Assembly (NCBI GenBank): GCA_963976875.1
Contig: CAXBML010000001.1
Coordinates: 124,001 to 188,000, forward strand
DNA: 64,000 nt
Reading direction: 5' to 3'
Origin: Berkiella_A sp963976875
GTDB taxonomy: Bacteria; Pseudomonadota; Gammaproteobacteria; Berkiellales; Berkiellaceae
Shown: positions 26,417 through 35,718 of the stretch, one piece after another
Layout of the letters: every line of letters starts with the position of its first letter
Position numbering within the stretch: the first letter of the stretch is position 1
Translations under genes and position numbers: made by a program
The notes under the pieces: model-generated
What the model saw: only the letters and a program-made list of their open reading frames with translations
The model's database searches: none
Told to the model about the DNA's origin: nothing

Positions 26417-28103
26417 AGCTTGTATAGATGAAAAAACCGGCCATGAATGGATAGAAACAGAGCTTCGTGGCAAAAACCTGATGGCAACGCCATTGCTAAA
26501 TAAAGGTACAGCTTTTACGCATGAAGAGCGTCAAGCATTGGATATTTTGGGTAAACTGCCTTATGCGGTTGAAACCATCGAACAACAGCTGACACGAGTG
26601 CGTTATCAATATAAACGGTACTCTAGTAATCTCACAAAATTTGTATATTTGAATAATTTGCACGGCTACAATGAAGTTTTATTTTATCGGTTTTTATCCG
26701 ATAACTTAGCCGAGACGCTTCCCATTATCTATACGCCTAATGTTGGGGCTGCGGTGAAAGAATTTAGCCATGAGTTTAGACATCCTCGAGGTCTTTATAT
26801 TAGTTACCCTGATATAGAACATATGGAAGATATACTATCTCATCGGACGCACCCAGATATCAATGTCATCGTAGTCACAGACGGAGAAGCCGTTTTAGGG
26901 ATTGGTGATCAAGGTGTTGGCAGCATGGATATTTCGATTGCAAAAGCCGTCGTGTACTGTTTATGTGGTGTTGATGCTTATCGCATTTTACCCATTATGT
27001 TAGATGTGGGCACAGATAATCAGCAGCTGCTTGATGATCCTTTATATATGGGATGGCGACATAAAAGAATTAAAGGGGCTGAATACAAAAAATTTATGGA
27101 TAAATTTATCGAGTTGGTTCATGAAAAATTTCCGAACACTTTCTTACACTGGGAAGATTTCGGTAGGCATAATGCCCGATATATTTTAGAGAAGCATCAA
27201 GCGAAGCATTGTATGCTGAATGATGATATGCAAGGTACAGGTGTTATTACCCTATCAGCAATACTATCCGCTATTGGTGTGACAGCCATCCCTATTGAGA
27301 ATCACCGTGTTATTATTTTTGGGGCTGGCACAGCAGGCGTTGGCATTGCTGAGCAACTTTACAGTGCCATGGTGCGACAAGGTGTCTCAAAGAAAAAAGC
27401 CCGCGACCATTTTTGGCTAATAGATAGAGATGGATTAATTTTTAAAAATACAGCAGGCATATCAAAACATATTAAATTCTTTGCCCGTAGTGATGAGGAA
27501 GCTGAGAGCTGGCCATTAACAGAACGGGATTTGTTATCTGTTGTTGAAAGAATCAAGCCAACGATTTTGATAGGAACGTCAACAGTGAGAGGTGCTTTTA
27601 CAGAAGAAGTCATCAAAAATATGGCTGCCTATGTCGCTCAGCCGATTATATTCCCTTTATCCAACCCCAATGATAACTGTGAAGCGACGCCAGAAAATAT
27701 TTTAAAGTGGACCGATGGTAAAGCGTTGATTGCTACGGGTAGTCCATTTGAGCCAGTGACGCATGAGCAACGCACATATGTTATTGCACAGTGTAATAAT
27801 GCTTTGGCTTTTCCGGGGATCGGCATTGGGGCTAATTTAGTTCATGCTAAAAAATTAACAGAAAATATGCTTTGGGCTGCTGTTCAAGCTATTGAAGAGA
27901 AATCTCCTGCTAGGGCGGATATTACACAACCTCTATTACCGGGTGTGGTTGATTTGCCACAACTTGCTATAAATGTGGCTATTAAAGTGGCTGAACAGGC
28001 CGTTAAAGATGGGGTTGCAGGGTATATACCCAAACAACCCCTGATTAATGTACTCCATAGGAATTTATGGAAGCCGCAATATAAAACTATCAAAGCAGTG
28101 TGA
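26403..28103 (+). CDS. maeA: NAD-dependent malic enzyme
   Basis: 566 aa. It decarboxylates malate to pyruvate and CO2 with NAD+. Family motifs include YTPNVGAAVKEFS, VTDGEAVLGIGDQGVG, the acidic metal-site region (HWEDFGRHNA and LNDDMQGTG) and the NAD-binding GAGTAGVGIAEQL. Length and motif spacing match SfcA/MaeA. The ATG at 26403 overlaps the purL end by 14 bases; a second in-frame Met at codon 27 is an alternative. Co-transcription with purine genes is unusual in function but is suggested by the overlap. The end abuts the convergent cytochrome gene, with two bases between stops. Confidence 0.95.
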   Translation: MLKYKACIDEKTGHEWIETELRGKNLMATPLLNKGTAFTHEERQALDILGKLPYAVETIEQQLTRVRYQYKRYSSNLTKFVYLNNLHGYNEVLFYRFLSDNLAETLPIIYTPNVGAAVKEFSHEFRHPRGLYISYPDIEHMEDILSHRTHPDINVIVVTDGEAVLGIGDQGVGSMDISIAKAVVYCLCGVDAYRILPIMLDVGTDNQQLLDDPLYMGWRHKRIKGAEYKKFMDKFIELVHEKFPNTFLHWEDFGRHNARYILEKHQAKHCMLNDDMQGTGVITLSAILSAIGVTAIPIENHRVIIFGAGTAGVGIAEQLYSAMVRQGVSKKKARDHFWLIDRDGLIFKNTAGISKHIKFFARSDEEAESWPLTERDLLSVVERIKPTILIGTSTVRGAFTEEVIKNMAAYVAQPIIFPLSNPNDNCEATPENILKWTDGKALIATGSPFEPVTHEQRTYVIAQCNNALAFPGIGIGANLVHAKKLTENMLWAAVQAIEEKSPARADITQPLLPGVVDLPQLAINVAIKVAEQAVKDGVAGYIPKQPLINVLHRNLWKPQYKTIKAV

Positions 28104-28105
28104 TA

Positions 28106-28648
28106 CTAACTACAAGTCATTCTACGTAGTACATTGTTTTTGGCGATATAGTGATTATATAGCGCACCAAGCACATGCAAGGACACTAAACCAATAACAG
28201 CATAAGATGTGTATAGATGCACATAAAAGATCTTCTCAGCAAGTACTTCGTTTTTGGCTAAGAATAATGGAATTTTGAACCAGTCAAATACACCCACAGC
28301 CCTACCTGATAAAATAGACATGAAAATACCTGATATTGGCATAATAAGCATGCTAAGGTACAAAAATATATGTACGAGCTTAGATAATATGAGTTTTGGT
28401 TTTGAGTTGTTAGGGGCAGGAGGCCGTTTACCAACATGGCTCCAAAGTAGCATTAAAATGCCTAAAGTTAAAACAACGACACCTAAAGATTTATGCAGTA
28501 AAATATATTGAAGTTTTTCAGGCGCTTCTTTAGGGAGGTATTCTCTGCGATAAACTAAATAGAACTGCACGACATATAATATAAAGATTGACCAGTGTAA
28601 AAGTTTAGTCAATAGACCAAACCTTTCCCTGTTGTTCGCCAACTGCAT
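28106..28648 (-). CDS. Cytochrome b561 family membrane protein
   Basis: 180 aa with four hydrophobic helices. It resembles the bacterial di-haem cytochrome b561 (CybB type): LTKLLHWSIF, LLHKSLGVVVL, the FLYLSMLIMPISG helix and HLYTSYAVIGLVSLHVLGAL, which supply the haem-ligand histidines. Proteins of this group oxidise quinol or pass electrons across the inner membrane, some to superoxide. I start at ATG 28648 because a strong GGAAGGAG lies 7 bases upstream; the open frame runs 19 codons further but without a ribosome site. Confidence 0.88.
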   Translation of the reverse strand: MQLANNRERFGLLTKLLHWSIFILYVVQFYLVYRREYLPKEAPEKLQYILLHKSLGVVVLTLGILMLLWSHVGKRPPAPNNSKPKLILSKLVHIFLYLSMLIMPISGIFMSILSGRAVGVFDWFKIPLFLAKNEVLAEKIFYVHLYTSYAVIGLVSLHVLGALYNHYIAKNNVLRRMTCS

Positions 28649-29166
28649 AAATTCTCCTTCCGCTACATTGCTTATAAATAAGCGGCCAATTATACAATAC
28701 TCCATACAAAAAGCTAAAAATTTATATAGCGATATAGTAACAAAATGAGATTGTTTTGTGGCTCTCCATAATCTGCATGCTTTTAAAAAGTGAATTTATG
28801 CTTTCTATTAAATTTGGTTTAAGCCATATTAAAAGTTTGCTGTTACGCACAATATCTATGCGTATTACTTGTTTGCTGCTCATAAACGTTATACCGTGGG
28901 GTTTAAGGCATGTAATCTGAATATAACTGTTTCGGCTAAATTTTCTAGTCTATAAATTATCATGCGATCATGGTTTTTTAATCAAATATAGCTATTGTTC
29001 AGGGTTGATAATACTGAGCGCATGCCTGAGATATTTACAGTCAGTGGGTGTTTTCGCAATTAGCACATCAATGTATTTTTTAAATTTATATTGATCCAAA
29101 GCATTCGTTAAATTTTGCTGTAGAATGGTGCAAAGGCTTAATTATAAGATTAGAGTAAATTCATAA
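28649..29166. other. A+T-rich intergenic region without recognised content
   Basis: About 520 bases between divergent genes. I see no RNA gene, repeat or coding remnant that I can support. Promoters for both neighbours must lie here, but none matches consensus well enough to place. Confidence 0.4.
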
Positions 29167-30003
29167 ATGGATGACAATATTTTAAACATTGCTTTTTGGA
29201 CGAAAAAGCTTCAGGAAACCTACCTTCAATTTAAAACGGTCATTATTAGCTATGTGCCTAATGTTATGGCTGCTTTGGTTATTCTACTTGCTGGATGGCT
29301 TTTAGCAAAAGTAGCCAGGTATTTAGGTTTAAAGCTGGGGCTTTTAATTTTTAGATTGATTTCAGTCCTAGAAAAAAAGTTAAAATTAAAGTCTAGTAAA
29401 GATAAAAATAAACTATCCAAAGCTTTTGGTGGCGTTCTTTATTGGATAGTGATTGTTTATTTTATTTTCTTTGCTTTAAAAATGTTGAATTTACCGGGTG
29501 TCACTTTATGGTTAGTTCAGCTATTTGCCTTAACACCAACAATTATTAGTTCAGTAGCTATAATATTTCTTGGTGTGTTGTTTGGTTCGATCGCAAAACA
29601 AGCAATATATTCTAGTGTCAATCAAAATGACGGCGCAAATCCATATTTTATTGCTCAATCTGTACAATTTGGCATCATTACTGTTTTCATCACATGGGGT
29701 GTAGGACAGATTGGTATTAATATTTCTATTCTCACAAACTTTATTAGCATTATATTAGCGGCAATTTTTGGCGCAGCTGCTCTGGGTTTTGGAATGGGCT
29801 CCAGCTCCCACGTTGCAAACCTCATTGCCTCGTATAATTTAAAAAGAAATTTTAATGTGGGGGAAAAGATGAAAATTAATGATGTACAGGGCGTTATAAC
29901 GGATATCACAAACACAGCCATAATCATAGAGACTGAGGAGGAAGGGACCGTTATTATACCCGCGAAACTCACAAATGATATAATAAGTTACAAGGCCTCT
30001 TAA
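29167..30003 (+). CDS. MscS-type mechanosensitive channel (conserved TM-helix subtype)
   Basis: 278 aa inner-membrane protein with about four or five helices. The N-terminal part NVMAALVILLAGWLLAKVAR is the conserved TM-helix repeat found in small MscS relatives. The pore-lining helix is Gly/Ala rich (AAIFGAAALGFGMGSSSHVANLIAS, about 200-225). A short beta domain follows (VGEKMKINDVQGVITDIT), and the large cage domain is reduced. It should release solutes on hypo-osmotic shock. The stop overlaps the ATG of the next gene (TAATG), so the two are translationally coupled. Confidence 0.85.
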   Translation: MDDNILNIAFWTKKLQETYLQFKTVIISYVPNVMAALVILLAGWLLAKVARYLGLKLGLLIFRLISVLEKKLKLKSSKDKNKLSKAFGGVLYWIVIVYFIFFALKMLNLPGVTLWLVQLFALTPTIISSVAIIFLGVLFGSIAKQAIYSSVNQNDGANPYFIAQSVQFGIITVFITWGVGQIGINISILTNFISIILAAIFGAAALGFGMGSSSHVANLIASYNLKRNFNVGEKMKINDVQGVITDITNTAIIIETEEEGTVIIPAKLTNDIISYKAS

Positions 30004-30800
30004 TGAGTTTATTGGTCGATAATTTTTTAAGCCGGTACCCTGAGCATGCTGCTAGAATACTGCATTCTACATCAGAAGATGTTTTTCTATCATTCATGAT
30101 GTCTAATCTAGAGTGTGTAGAAAAAATTGTCTCTAACATGTCGCCGTCGTATATGGCAAGAGCTTTTGAGCAATACTCTTCCGACGCCATTGGCACGATA
30201 TGCTCAAAAATAAGTGAGACTTATATCGCGACAATATTTAGAAACGTCAAAATAGAAAAGCGTAACCATATTTTAGACTGTCTTGAACCGACGAAAAAAA
30301 AATTAGTTTCCGAGTTACTAAAATATTCGACCAAACAAATTGGTTATTATTTACGAAGTACAGAAGTGGTACTATCTGAGAATCTATCTGCACCAGATGC
30401 CGTTTCAGTAATAGAGTCTCTTTCAAAATTACATAGCCCTATTTATGTCGTGGACTCAAATTATAGTCTTAAAGGGACGTTAAATTTATTTTCGTTGCTT
30501 AAAGTTCGTGACGATAGCCATATTACAATTAAAACTATTGTTGATAAACGTGTTAGGTCATTTAAAGCCTCTATTCCCCTACAAAATATTTCTAATCATC
30601 CATTCTGGGAAGATAATAAGATGATACCTGTTGTTGGGAAAACCAATAGTTTTTTGGGCATTATTTCAAAGGATTCAATCTCGAGGCATGTGGAGGTCAC
30701 TAAAGAGCCAAAAGAAACAAGATCGTCATTAAATGAATATATATATTTTTCAGAGTTGCTGTGGAATGGATTACAGAAATTTTGGGGGTCTTTAAGATAA
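30003..30800 (+). CDS. Soluble MgtE_N/CBS-like protein
   Basis: 265 aa without membrane helices. The first 130 residues resemble the superhelical N domain of MgtE (FLSRYPEHAARIL compared with YLANYPIEAANDL in the next gene). Residues 130-235 look like a divergent CBS pair (SPIYVVDSNYSLKGTLNLFSLL and MIPVVGKTNSFLGIIS). In MgtE these two domains sense Mg2+ and gate the pore. Here they stand alone, directly upstream of a full MgtE with 3 bases between genes. It may therefore be a regulatory partner, or a paralogue that lost its membrane part. The C-terminal 35 residues have no clear match. Confidence 0.72.
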   Translation: MSLLVDNFLSRYPEHAARILHSTSEDVFLSFMMSNLECVEKIVSNMSPSYMARAFEQYSSDAIGTICSKISETYIATIFRNVKIEKRNHILDCLEPTKKKLVSELLKYSTKQIGYYLRSTEVVLSENLSAPDAVSVIESLSKLHSPIYVVDSNYSLKGTLNLFSLLKVRDDSHITIKTIVDKRVRSFKASIPLQNISNHPFWEDNKMIPVVGKTNSFLGIISKDSISRHVEVTKEPKETRSSLNEYIYFSELLWNGLQKFWGSLR

Positions 30801-30803
30801 CCC

Positions 30804-32111
30804 ATGAATATAGATACGCAAGATATAATCAATAAAATGCAAGTCGAGTATTTAGCGAATTACCCTATAGAAGCAGCGAATGATTTAGAAACATTAAGCA
30901 CTTCAGAGATAATAAGTTTATTACAGACTTCACCTTTTATGGAAATACAGCCCACCATAAAGAAACTTTCAGAAGATACACTGATCGCTGTCATCTCTGA
31001 ATTAAACGATGAATATTGTAAGAAAATGATTTCATGTTTATCCGTTGAGAAAATTAATAAAGTGATATCGGGTCTTGAGGAAAGTAAAAAGCGTGCCTTT
31101 TTACTATTAGTCCCTAAAGGGATAAAACGGGAAATTAAAGAAATCAGAAAGTATCCAGTAGGTACGGCAGGCAGCATTATGGATACAAATATTATTCACT
31201 TTTATCCATCGATGACTGTACGTGAAACCATCAATAAAATTAAATCAAGAAATAAAAAAGGTATACGGTCTATTTTTATTGCAGATGAAGAAGGCAAGTT
31301 ACATTCCATGTCATCTATGCAAGCGTTAATTATGGCTGAAGAAAATGAATATTTAAAGGATATTGCAAAACCGATACCTACTTTTGTTTCTAACATGGAT
31401 AATCAAGAAGAGATAGTTTCAAAATTTGAAGAATATAAATTGACAGATATCCCTGTTGTCGATATACATAACCATTTTGTTGGGGTTGTAAAATATCATG
31501 CTTTAATGAAAGCCGCCAAAGATGAATTAACCAAAGACATGCAGAAAATGGTCGGTGTGAGTGAAGATGAAAGAGCCTTATCAAAAGTATTTTTCTCAGT
31601 CAAGAAAAGATTACCTTGGTTAGAAATTAATTTATTAACCGCTTTTCTAGCCGCGTCTGTTGTGGGATTATTTCAAAATACAATTGCTCAATTTACCGCT
31701 TTAGCGGTTTTGTTACCTGTTGTTGCGGGGCAGTCAGGTAATACTGGGGCTCAAGCGCTTGCGGTCACGATGCGTGGATTGGCTTTAAAAGAAATTAGAA
31801 CATCACATTGGCTTATTTTAATGATAAAAGAACTCAGAATTGCTTTAATCACGGGTTTTGTTGTTGCGCTCACGACAGCTTGTGGTGTTTATTTCTGGAG
31901 TGGTTCAATTGGCTTAACTTTAATTATAGGCATATCCATGATTGCATCAATGGTGATGGCCGGCATAAGTGGTGCCGCAGTCCCTTTAATATTGTCGAGG
32001 CTTGGGCAAGATCCAGCATCCTCTTCTTCAATATTATTAACCACGGTGACAGATGTTTGTGGTTTTTTTAGCTTTTTGGGGATTGCAACATTATTATCAA
32101 AATTTATTTAA
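30804..32111 (+). CDS. mgtE: Magnesium transporter MgtE
   Basis: 435 aa. The MgtE_N domain is at 1-120 and the CBS pair at about 125-245 (GTAGSIMDTNIIHFYPSMTV, then TDIPVVDIHNHFVGVV). Five transmembrane helices follow with the family signatures LLPVVAGQSGNTGAQALAVT and GLALKEI. The pore segment ILLTTVTDVCGFFSFLG has the Asp that binds Mg2+ in MgtE channels. It imports Mg2+ down its gradient and closes when cytoplasmic Mg2+ binds the N and CBS domains. It follows the soluble MgtE-like gene and precedes the rimK-type fusion by 36 bases, all on one strand. Confidence 0.93.
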   Translation: MNIDTQDIINKMQVEYLANYPIEAANDLETLSTSEIISLLQTSPFMEIQPTIKKLSEDTLIAVISELNDEYCKKMISCLSVEKINKVISGLEESKKRAFLLLVPKGIKREIKEIRKYPVGTAGSIMDTNIIHFYPSMTVRETINKIKSRNKKGIRSIFIADEEGKLHSMSSMQALIMAEENEYLKDIAKPIPTFVSNMDNQEEIVSKFEEYKLTDIPVVDIHNHFVGVVKYHALMKAAKDELTKDMQKMVGVSEDERALSKVFFSVKKRLPWLEINLLTAFLAASVVGLFQNTIAQFTALAVLLPVVAGQSGNTGAQALAVTMRGLALKEIRTSHWLILMIKELRIALITGFVVALTTACGVYFWSGSIGLTLIIGISMIASMVMAGISGAAVPLILSRLGQDPASSSSILLTTVTDVCGFFSFLGIATLLSKFI

Positions 32112-32147
32112 CGATTACAAAATGGAAAAATATCCGGAGAATAGACA

Positions 32148-33539
32148 ATGGAAAGAAAGAAATTTATCGAGATTGGTTGGGAAGAATGGATTTCTTTGCC
32201 TGATTTACACTTGCCTGCGATTAAAGCGAAAGTCGATACAGGCGCCAAAACATCTGCATTGCACGCTTTTATGGTAGAAAAGTTTAAAGAAGATGGCATT
32301 GATAAAGTAAAATTTGGTATTCACCCCATTCCTGAACGCCCAGAAATCGAGGTGTTTTGTGTTGCGCAATTAATTGAAGAAAGGGAAATAACCAGTTCTT
32401 CACAACAAACTGAGTTACGCTATGTGATACGAACGATTGCTCAGTTTGGTGATGACAGTTGGCCTATAGAAATTACTTTAGCCAATCGTGAAGAAATGAA
32501 TTATAGAATGCTTTTGGGTAGAACGGCGATGGCTTCAAAGCTTGTCGTAGTCCCTGAGAAGTCTTTTCTATTGGGAGAGCAGTCACCTGATTTGTATTCC
32601 AAAGAGCATATAAGTGATGACAATAAAAAATTAAAAATATGTATTTTAAGCCGTGAGGCGAAATCCTATTCAACGGAGAGAATTGCGTCATCCGCTGCTG
32701 CGCATGGACATGAAGTTGATATCATCAATACATCAAAGTGCTATGTTGATGTGGCTGCAAACAAACAAGCCATTCATTACCAAGGAAAAGTCTTAGATCA
32801 TTATGATATTGTTATTCCAAGAATTGGCGCTTCTATTACTGGCTTTGGCCTAGCTATTTTGCGTCAATTTGAAACTCTTGGTTCTTACTGTCTTAACTCT
32901 TCGACGGGTATATACCATTCCAGAGACAAATTATTAGCGCATCAGCTATTAACGCGTGGCAATATTGCTATGCCAAGGACAGCATTTGGTCGTTCCCCGG
33001 GTAATACAAAAGATTTGATTAATATTGTGAACGGGGCGCCTTTAGTTATAAAGCTGTTACAGGGTTCGCAAGGCGACAGTGTGGTTTTGGCTGAAACCAA
33101 CAAAGCGGCTGAAGCCGTTATTCAAGCATTTAGAGTTTTGGGCGCTAACTTTATTGTACAAGAATTTGAAAAAGAAAGTGCCGGGCGAGATGTCAGAGCA
33201 CTCGTACTGGGCAATAAAGTCGTTGCCGCTATGGAAAGGCGATCAGACAGTGGTGACTTTAGGAGTAATATTCACCAAGGCGGTAAAGGATATACTGTAA
33301 AGCTTACACCAGATGAGAAAAAAATAGCGGTTAAAGCGGCCAAAATATTAGGACTAAAATTTGCCGGCATTGATCTATTGCGAACCAAAGATGGTCCTAA
33401 GATACTGGAAGTCAACTCTTCACCAGGACTGGAGGGTATAGAAAATTTAACGAAGAAAGATATTGCGGGAATGCTCATGGATTTTATAGAGACAAATGCA
33501 AGACCAAAGCTTGTTCGTAGAATTATGCGAAATCATTAA
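32148..33539 (+). CDS. RimB-like aspartyl-protease-fold domain fused to RimK-type glutamate ligase
   Basis: 463 aa fusion. Residues 1-150 are the domain usually named ATP-dependent zinc protease or RimB, with VDTGAKTSALHA (D30-S36) in a retropepsin-like fold and LLGRTAM near 125. From about 160 (KICILSREAKSYST) to 455 it is a RimK ATP-grasp ligase: IPRIGASITGFGLAILRQFE, then PLVIKLLQGSQGDSVVL, FRSNIHQGGKG and the Mg-binding ILEVNSSPGLEGIE. RimK adds glutamates to the C-terminus of ribosomal protein S6 or makes poly-glutamate; in E. coli the two proteins are separate. GGAG lies 8 bases before the ATG. The next gene encodes another fusion likely to work in the same chemistry. Confidence 0.92.
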   Translation: MERKKFIEIGWEEWISLPDLHLPAIKAKVDTGAKTSALHAFMVEKFKEDGIDKVKFGIHPIPERPEIEVFCVAQLIEEREITSSSQQTELRYVIRTIAQFGDDSWPIEITLANREEMNYRMLLGRTAMASKLVVVPEKSFLLGEQSPDLYSKEHISDDNKKLKICILSREAKSYSTERIASSAAAHGHEVDIINTSKCYVDVAANKQAIHYQGKVLDHYDIVIPRIGASITGFGLAILRQFETLGSYCLNSSTGIYHSRDKLLAHQLLTRGNIAMPRTAFGRSPGNTKDLINIVNGAPLVIKLLQGSQGDSVVLAETNKAAEAVIQAFRVLGANFIVQEFEKESAGRDVRALVLGNKVVAAMERRSDSGDFRSNIHQGGKGYTVKLTPDEKKIAVKAAKILGLKFAGIDLLRTKDGPKILEVNSSPGLEGIENLTKKDIAGMLMDFIETNARPKLVRRIMRNH

Positions 33540-33554
33540 TCAAGTTGCTATAAT

Positions 33555-33609
33555 AGCTATGCTAAAATCATTGAAATTTACTTAATATTTGTTTTAATGC
33601 AGCATAGCT
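33555..33609. repeat. 9-bp inverted repeat before the metallopeptidase gene
   Basis: AGCTATGCT (33555-33563) and AGCATAGCT (33601-33609) are perfect reverse complements, separated by 37 bases. A TATAAT hexamer sits directly before the left arm at 33549-33554. The placement between two functionally related genes suggests an operator or an mRNA stem in the leader. Confidence 0.4.
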
Positions 33610-33652
33610 TATACCTGTGTCACAACGTAAAATATATTGGGTAGATTGAACT

Positions 33653-35650
33653 ATGAAAGTTTTTGAGTATGATGAAGTCTTAGACTTCATAAAAAAAGGT
33701 AAGACTTTTGAAGGCATATTATCTGATTCATCATTATTCATTAAAGTAGGTCATTACGTACCCTATATTTGTTTAGCTTTGCACCACGGTCATCATCTTA
33801 GAGAATCACTCCAAGCCTATATAAATTTATCAGATGAAGAACGATATCACGAAGAAGATCCCTTTACCGGTGATCTGATATCATCATTGCCCATTACGAT
33901 TATTCCACAGGACTCACGTTATGAGTATGATTTAAATTTAAGCCCTGACGACTGTTTATATGATCGAGCATGGGGGGAAAAAGTTTGGGCCAAAAAACTG
34001 TCCAAGAAAGAAAAAGAAAAAAGTTTAACCAAATACAACAGAATATATAATATTATTTCACAATTAGTCTATAAAGTTATTGAGAAGTGTTCCGCCTGCC
34101 TAGTTTTTGATATTCATTCTTTTAATGTGACGGATAGGGAATACAAAGATCCCCCCACTTTTAACATTGGCACGCATTTTATCAACAAAAATAAATATGG
34201 CAGAATAGTCAAACTATGGCGGAATGAGCTTGGTAAAATCAATATTCCCAATGTGGATATTCGAGTCCTTGAGAATGAGATATTTAATGGAATGGGGTAT
34301 CTTGCCGAGCATCTCAGTTCCCGGTTTGATGATTGTCTTGTAATTCCAACGGATATAAAAAAAGTATTTGCAAATGAATTTAAAAAAGAGCCTTATCCGC
34401 TAGTGATTGACGGCTTAAAAGAAGGTTTGAAAAATGCAATTATCACAACGGCATTAGAGTTCACTGACAAATCAACTCATATCAAAGTGGTTAATAGGAA
34501 GAAACTATTACCTTCATACACAGAAAAAACAGTTTTGCAAGTCGATAAGCAATTATTTAAGTTTTCTAAGGGGTTGAATACGATTGCGCTTGTAAATCCC
34601 ATTAACTTAATTACTGAGAAGACGCATTTTTTTACCGCTAAAAATAAGTATATTCCAGATTTTAAATATAGGCAGTTGCATGTAGATCCCTATAAATTTA
34701 AAGAGGCACTATATCAGTTGCCAGTAGGTGATATTGTTGATATTAGTTTGCAAAAAATATATCGCTCAGTAGTCGAATATTTAGCGGTTAAGATTGAATT
34801 AATTGCATCGATTGGTACTAGTGATTTTGTTTACAATTCCTTAAAGTTTTATGGTGAGCCCAGTGGCAATGATATAAAGAATGCAAAATTTATATTACAC
34901 CTTCAAAATGAGTTACCTGATCTAGATAACAAAATAATGTCTTTAGAAGAGGTGGTTGAAGCATTTGAGTCTACAGCCAGTTTTTATGGTATTGATTGTA
35001 AAGTTGAGATATCAAATAAAATAGTGGCTAAAGCTTTAGTGAATAACGCAAGAAAAACAATTCAATTAAATAAAAATTTAAGCATAACAAAGCAAGAAAT
35101 GTCTGCCTTGATAAGTCATGAATTAGGTGTACACATCGTCACGACCTATAATGCTTTGCAGCAACCTCTTAAGGTATTTCGTACTGGGTTACCATTTAAT
35201 ACATTAACCCAAGAAGGGCTTGCGATACTCAGTGAGTACTTGTGTGGTCATCTTTCTATTAAAAGACTACAGAACCTAGCACTGCGAGTCATTGCGATAA
35301 ACCTAATGCTCAAAGGTGATAATTTTTACAAAGTCTTTTTAGAGTTAACAGAAGAGTATGGCACCATACCCGAAGAAGCCTTTGCTATCACAACACGGGT
35401 TTTTCGAGGTGGAGGCTTTACCAAAGATTACATGTATTTAAGGGGCTTTAAATTGGCCCTGAAAGCCTATGAGTCGAATAAAAATATTTTAAATTTGCTT
35501 GTTGGAAAAACCTCATTTGAGTTTTATGAAGAAATTTCTGAGTTAATTGAAAGAGGCATCATCAAAAAACCAAAATTTCATACGCAAGCATTTGTGAAAC
35601 CGGCAAAGGAAAACAAAGTAGTGAAATTTTTAGTGGACTCAATTCGCTAA
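33653..35650 (+). CDS. N-formylglutamate-amidohydrolase-like domain fused to DUF1704/MATCAP metallopeptidase (QEGLA motif)
   Basis: 665 aa with two parts. Residues 1-260 resemble N-formylglutamate amidohydrolase: HHGHHL (44-49), EEDPFTGDL and QDSRYEYDLN, with FDIHSFN further on. Residues 300-640 match the family annotated as flavohaemoglobin expression-modulating QEGLA motif protein (DUF1704), with the zinc motif HELGVH (489-494) and QEGLA (520-524). The eukaryotic members of this family, MATCAP1 and MATCAP2, are tubulin tyrosine carboxypeptidases. In many bacteria FGase, DUF1704 and RimK-type genes are neighbours; here the first two are one protein beside a RimB-RimK fusion. A plausible role is trimming or removing C-terminal residues that RimK adds. 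The substrate is unknown. Confidence 0.85.
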   Translation: MKVFEYDEVLDFIKKGKTFEGILSDSSLFIKVGHYVPYICLALHHGHHLRESLQAYINLSDEERYHEEDPFTGDLISSLPITIIPQDSRYEYDLNLSPDDCLYDRAWGEKVWAKKLSKKEKEKSLTKYNRIYNIISQLVYKVIEKCSACLVFDIHSFNVTDREYKDPPTFNIGTHFINKNKYGRIVKLWRNELGKINIPNVDIRVLENEIFNGMGYLAEHLSSRFDDCLVIPTDIKKVFANEFKKEPYPLVIDGLKEGLKNAIITTALEFTDKSTHIKVVNRKKLLPSYTEKTVLQVDKQLFKFSKGLNTIALVNPINLITEKTHFFTAKNKYIPDFKYRQLHVDPYKFKEALYQLPVGDIVDISLQKIYRSVVEYLAVKIELIASIGTSDFVYNSLKFYGEPSGNDIKNAKFILHLQNELPDLDNKIMSLEEVVEAFESTASFYGIDCKVEISNKIVAKALVNNARKTIQLNKNLSITKQEMSALISHELGVHIVTTYNALQQPLKVFRTGLPFNTLTQEGLAILSEYLCGHLSIKRLQNLALRVIAINLMLKGDNFYKVFLELTEEYGTIPEEAFAITTRVFRGGGFTKDYMYLRGFKLALKAYESNKNILNLLVGKTSFEFYEEISELIERGIIKKPKFHTQAFVKPAKENKVVKFLVDSIR

Positions 35651-35718
35651 AGTCATTGAAGTCATAAAGAAAGGGAAATAAAAGAAAGAGGCCTTTGAGA
35701 TAATAATTAAGGATTGCT

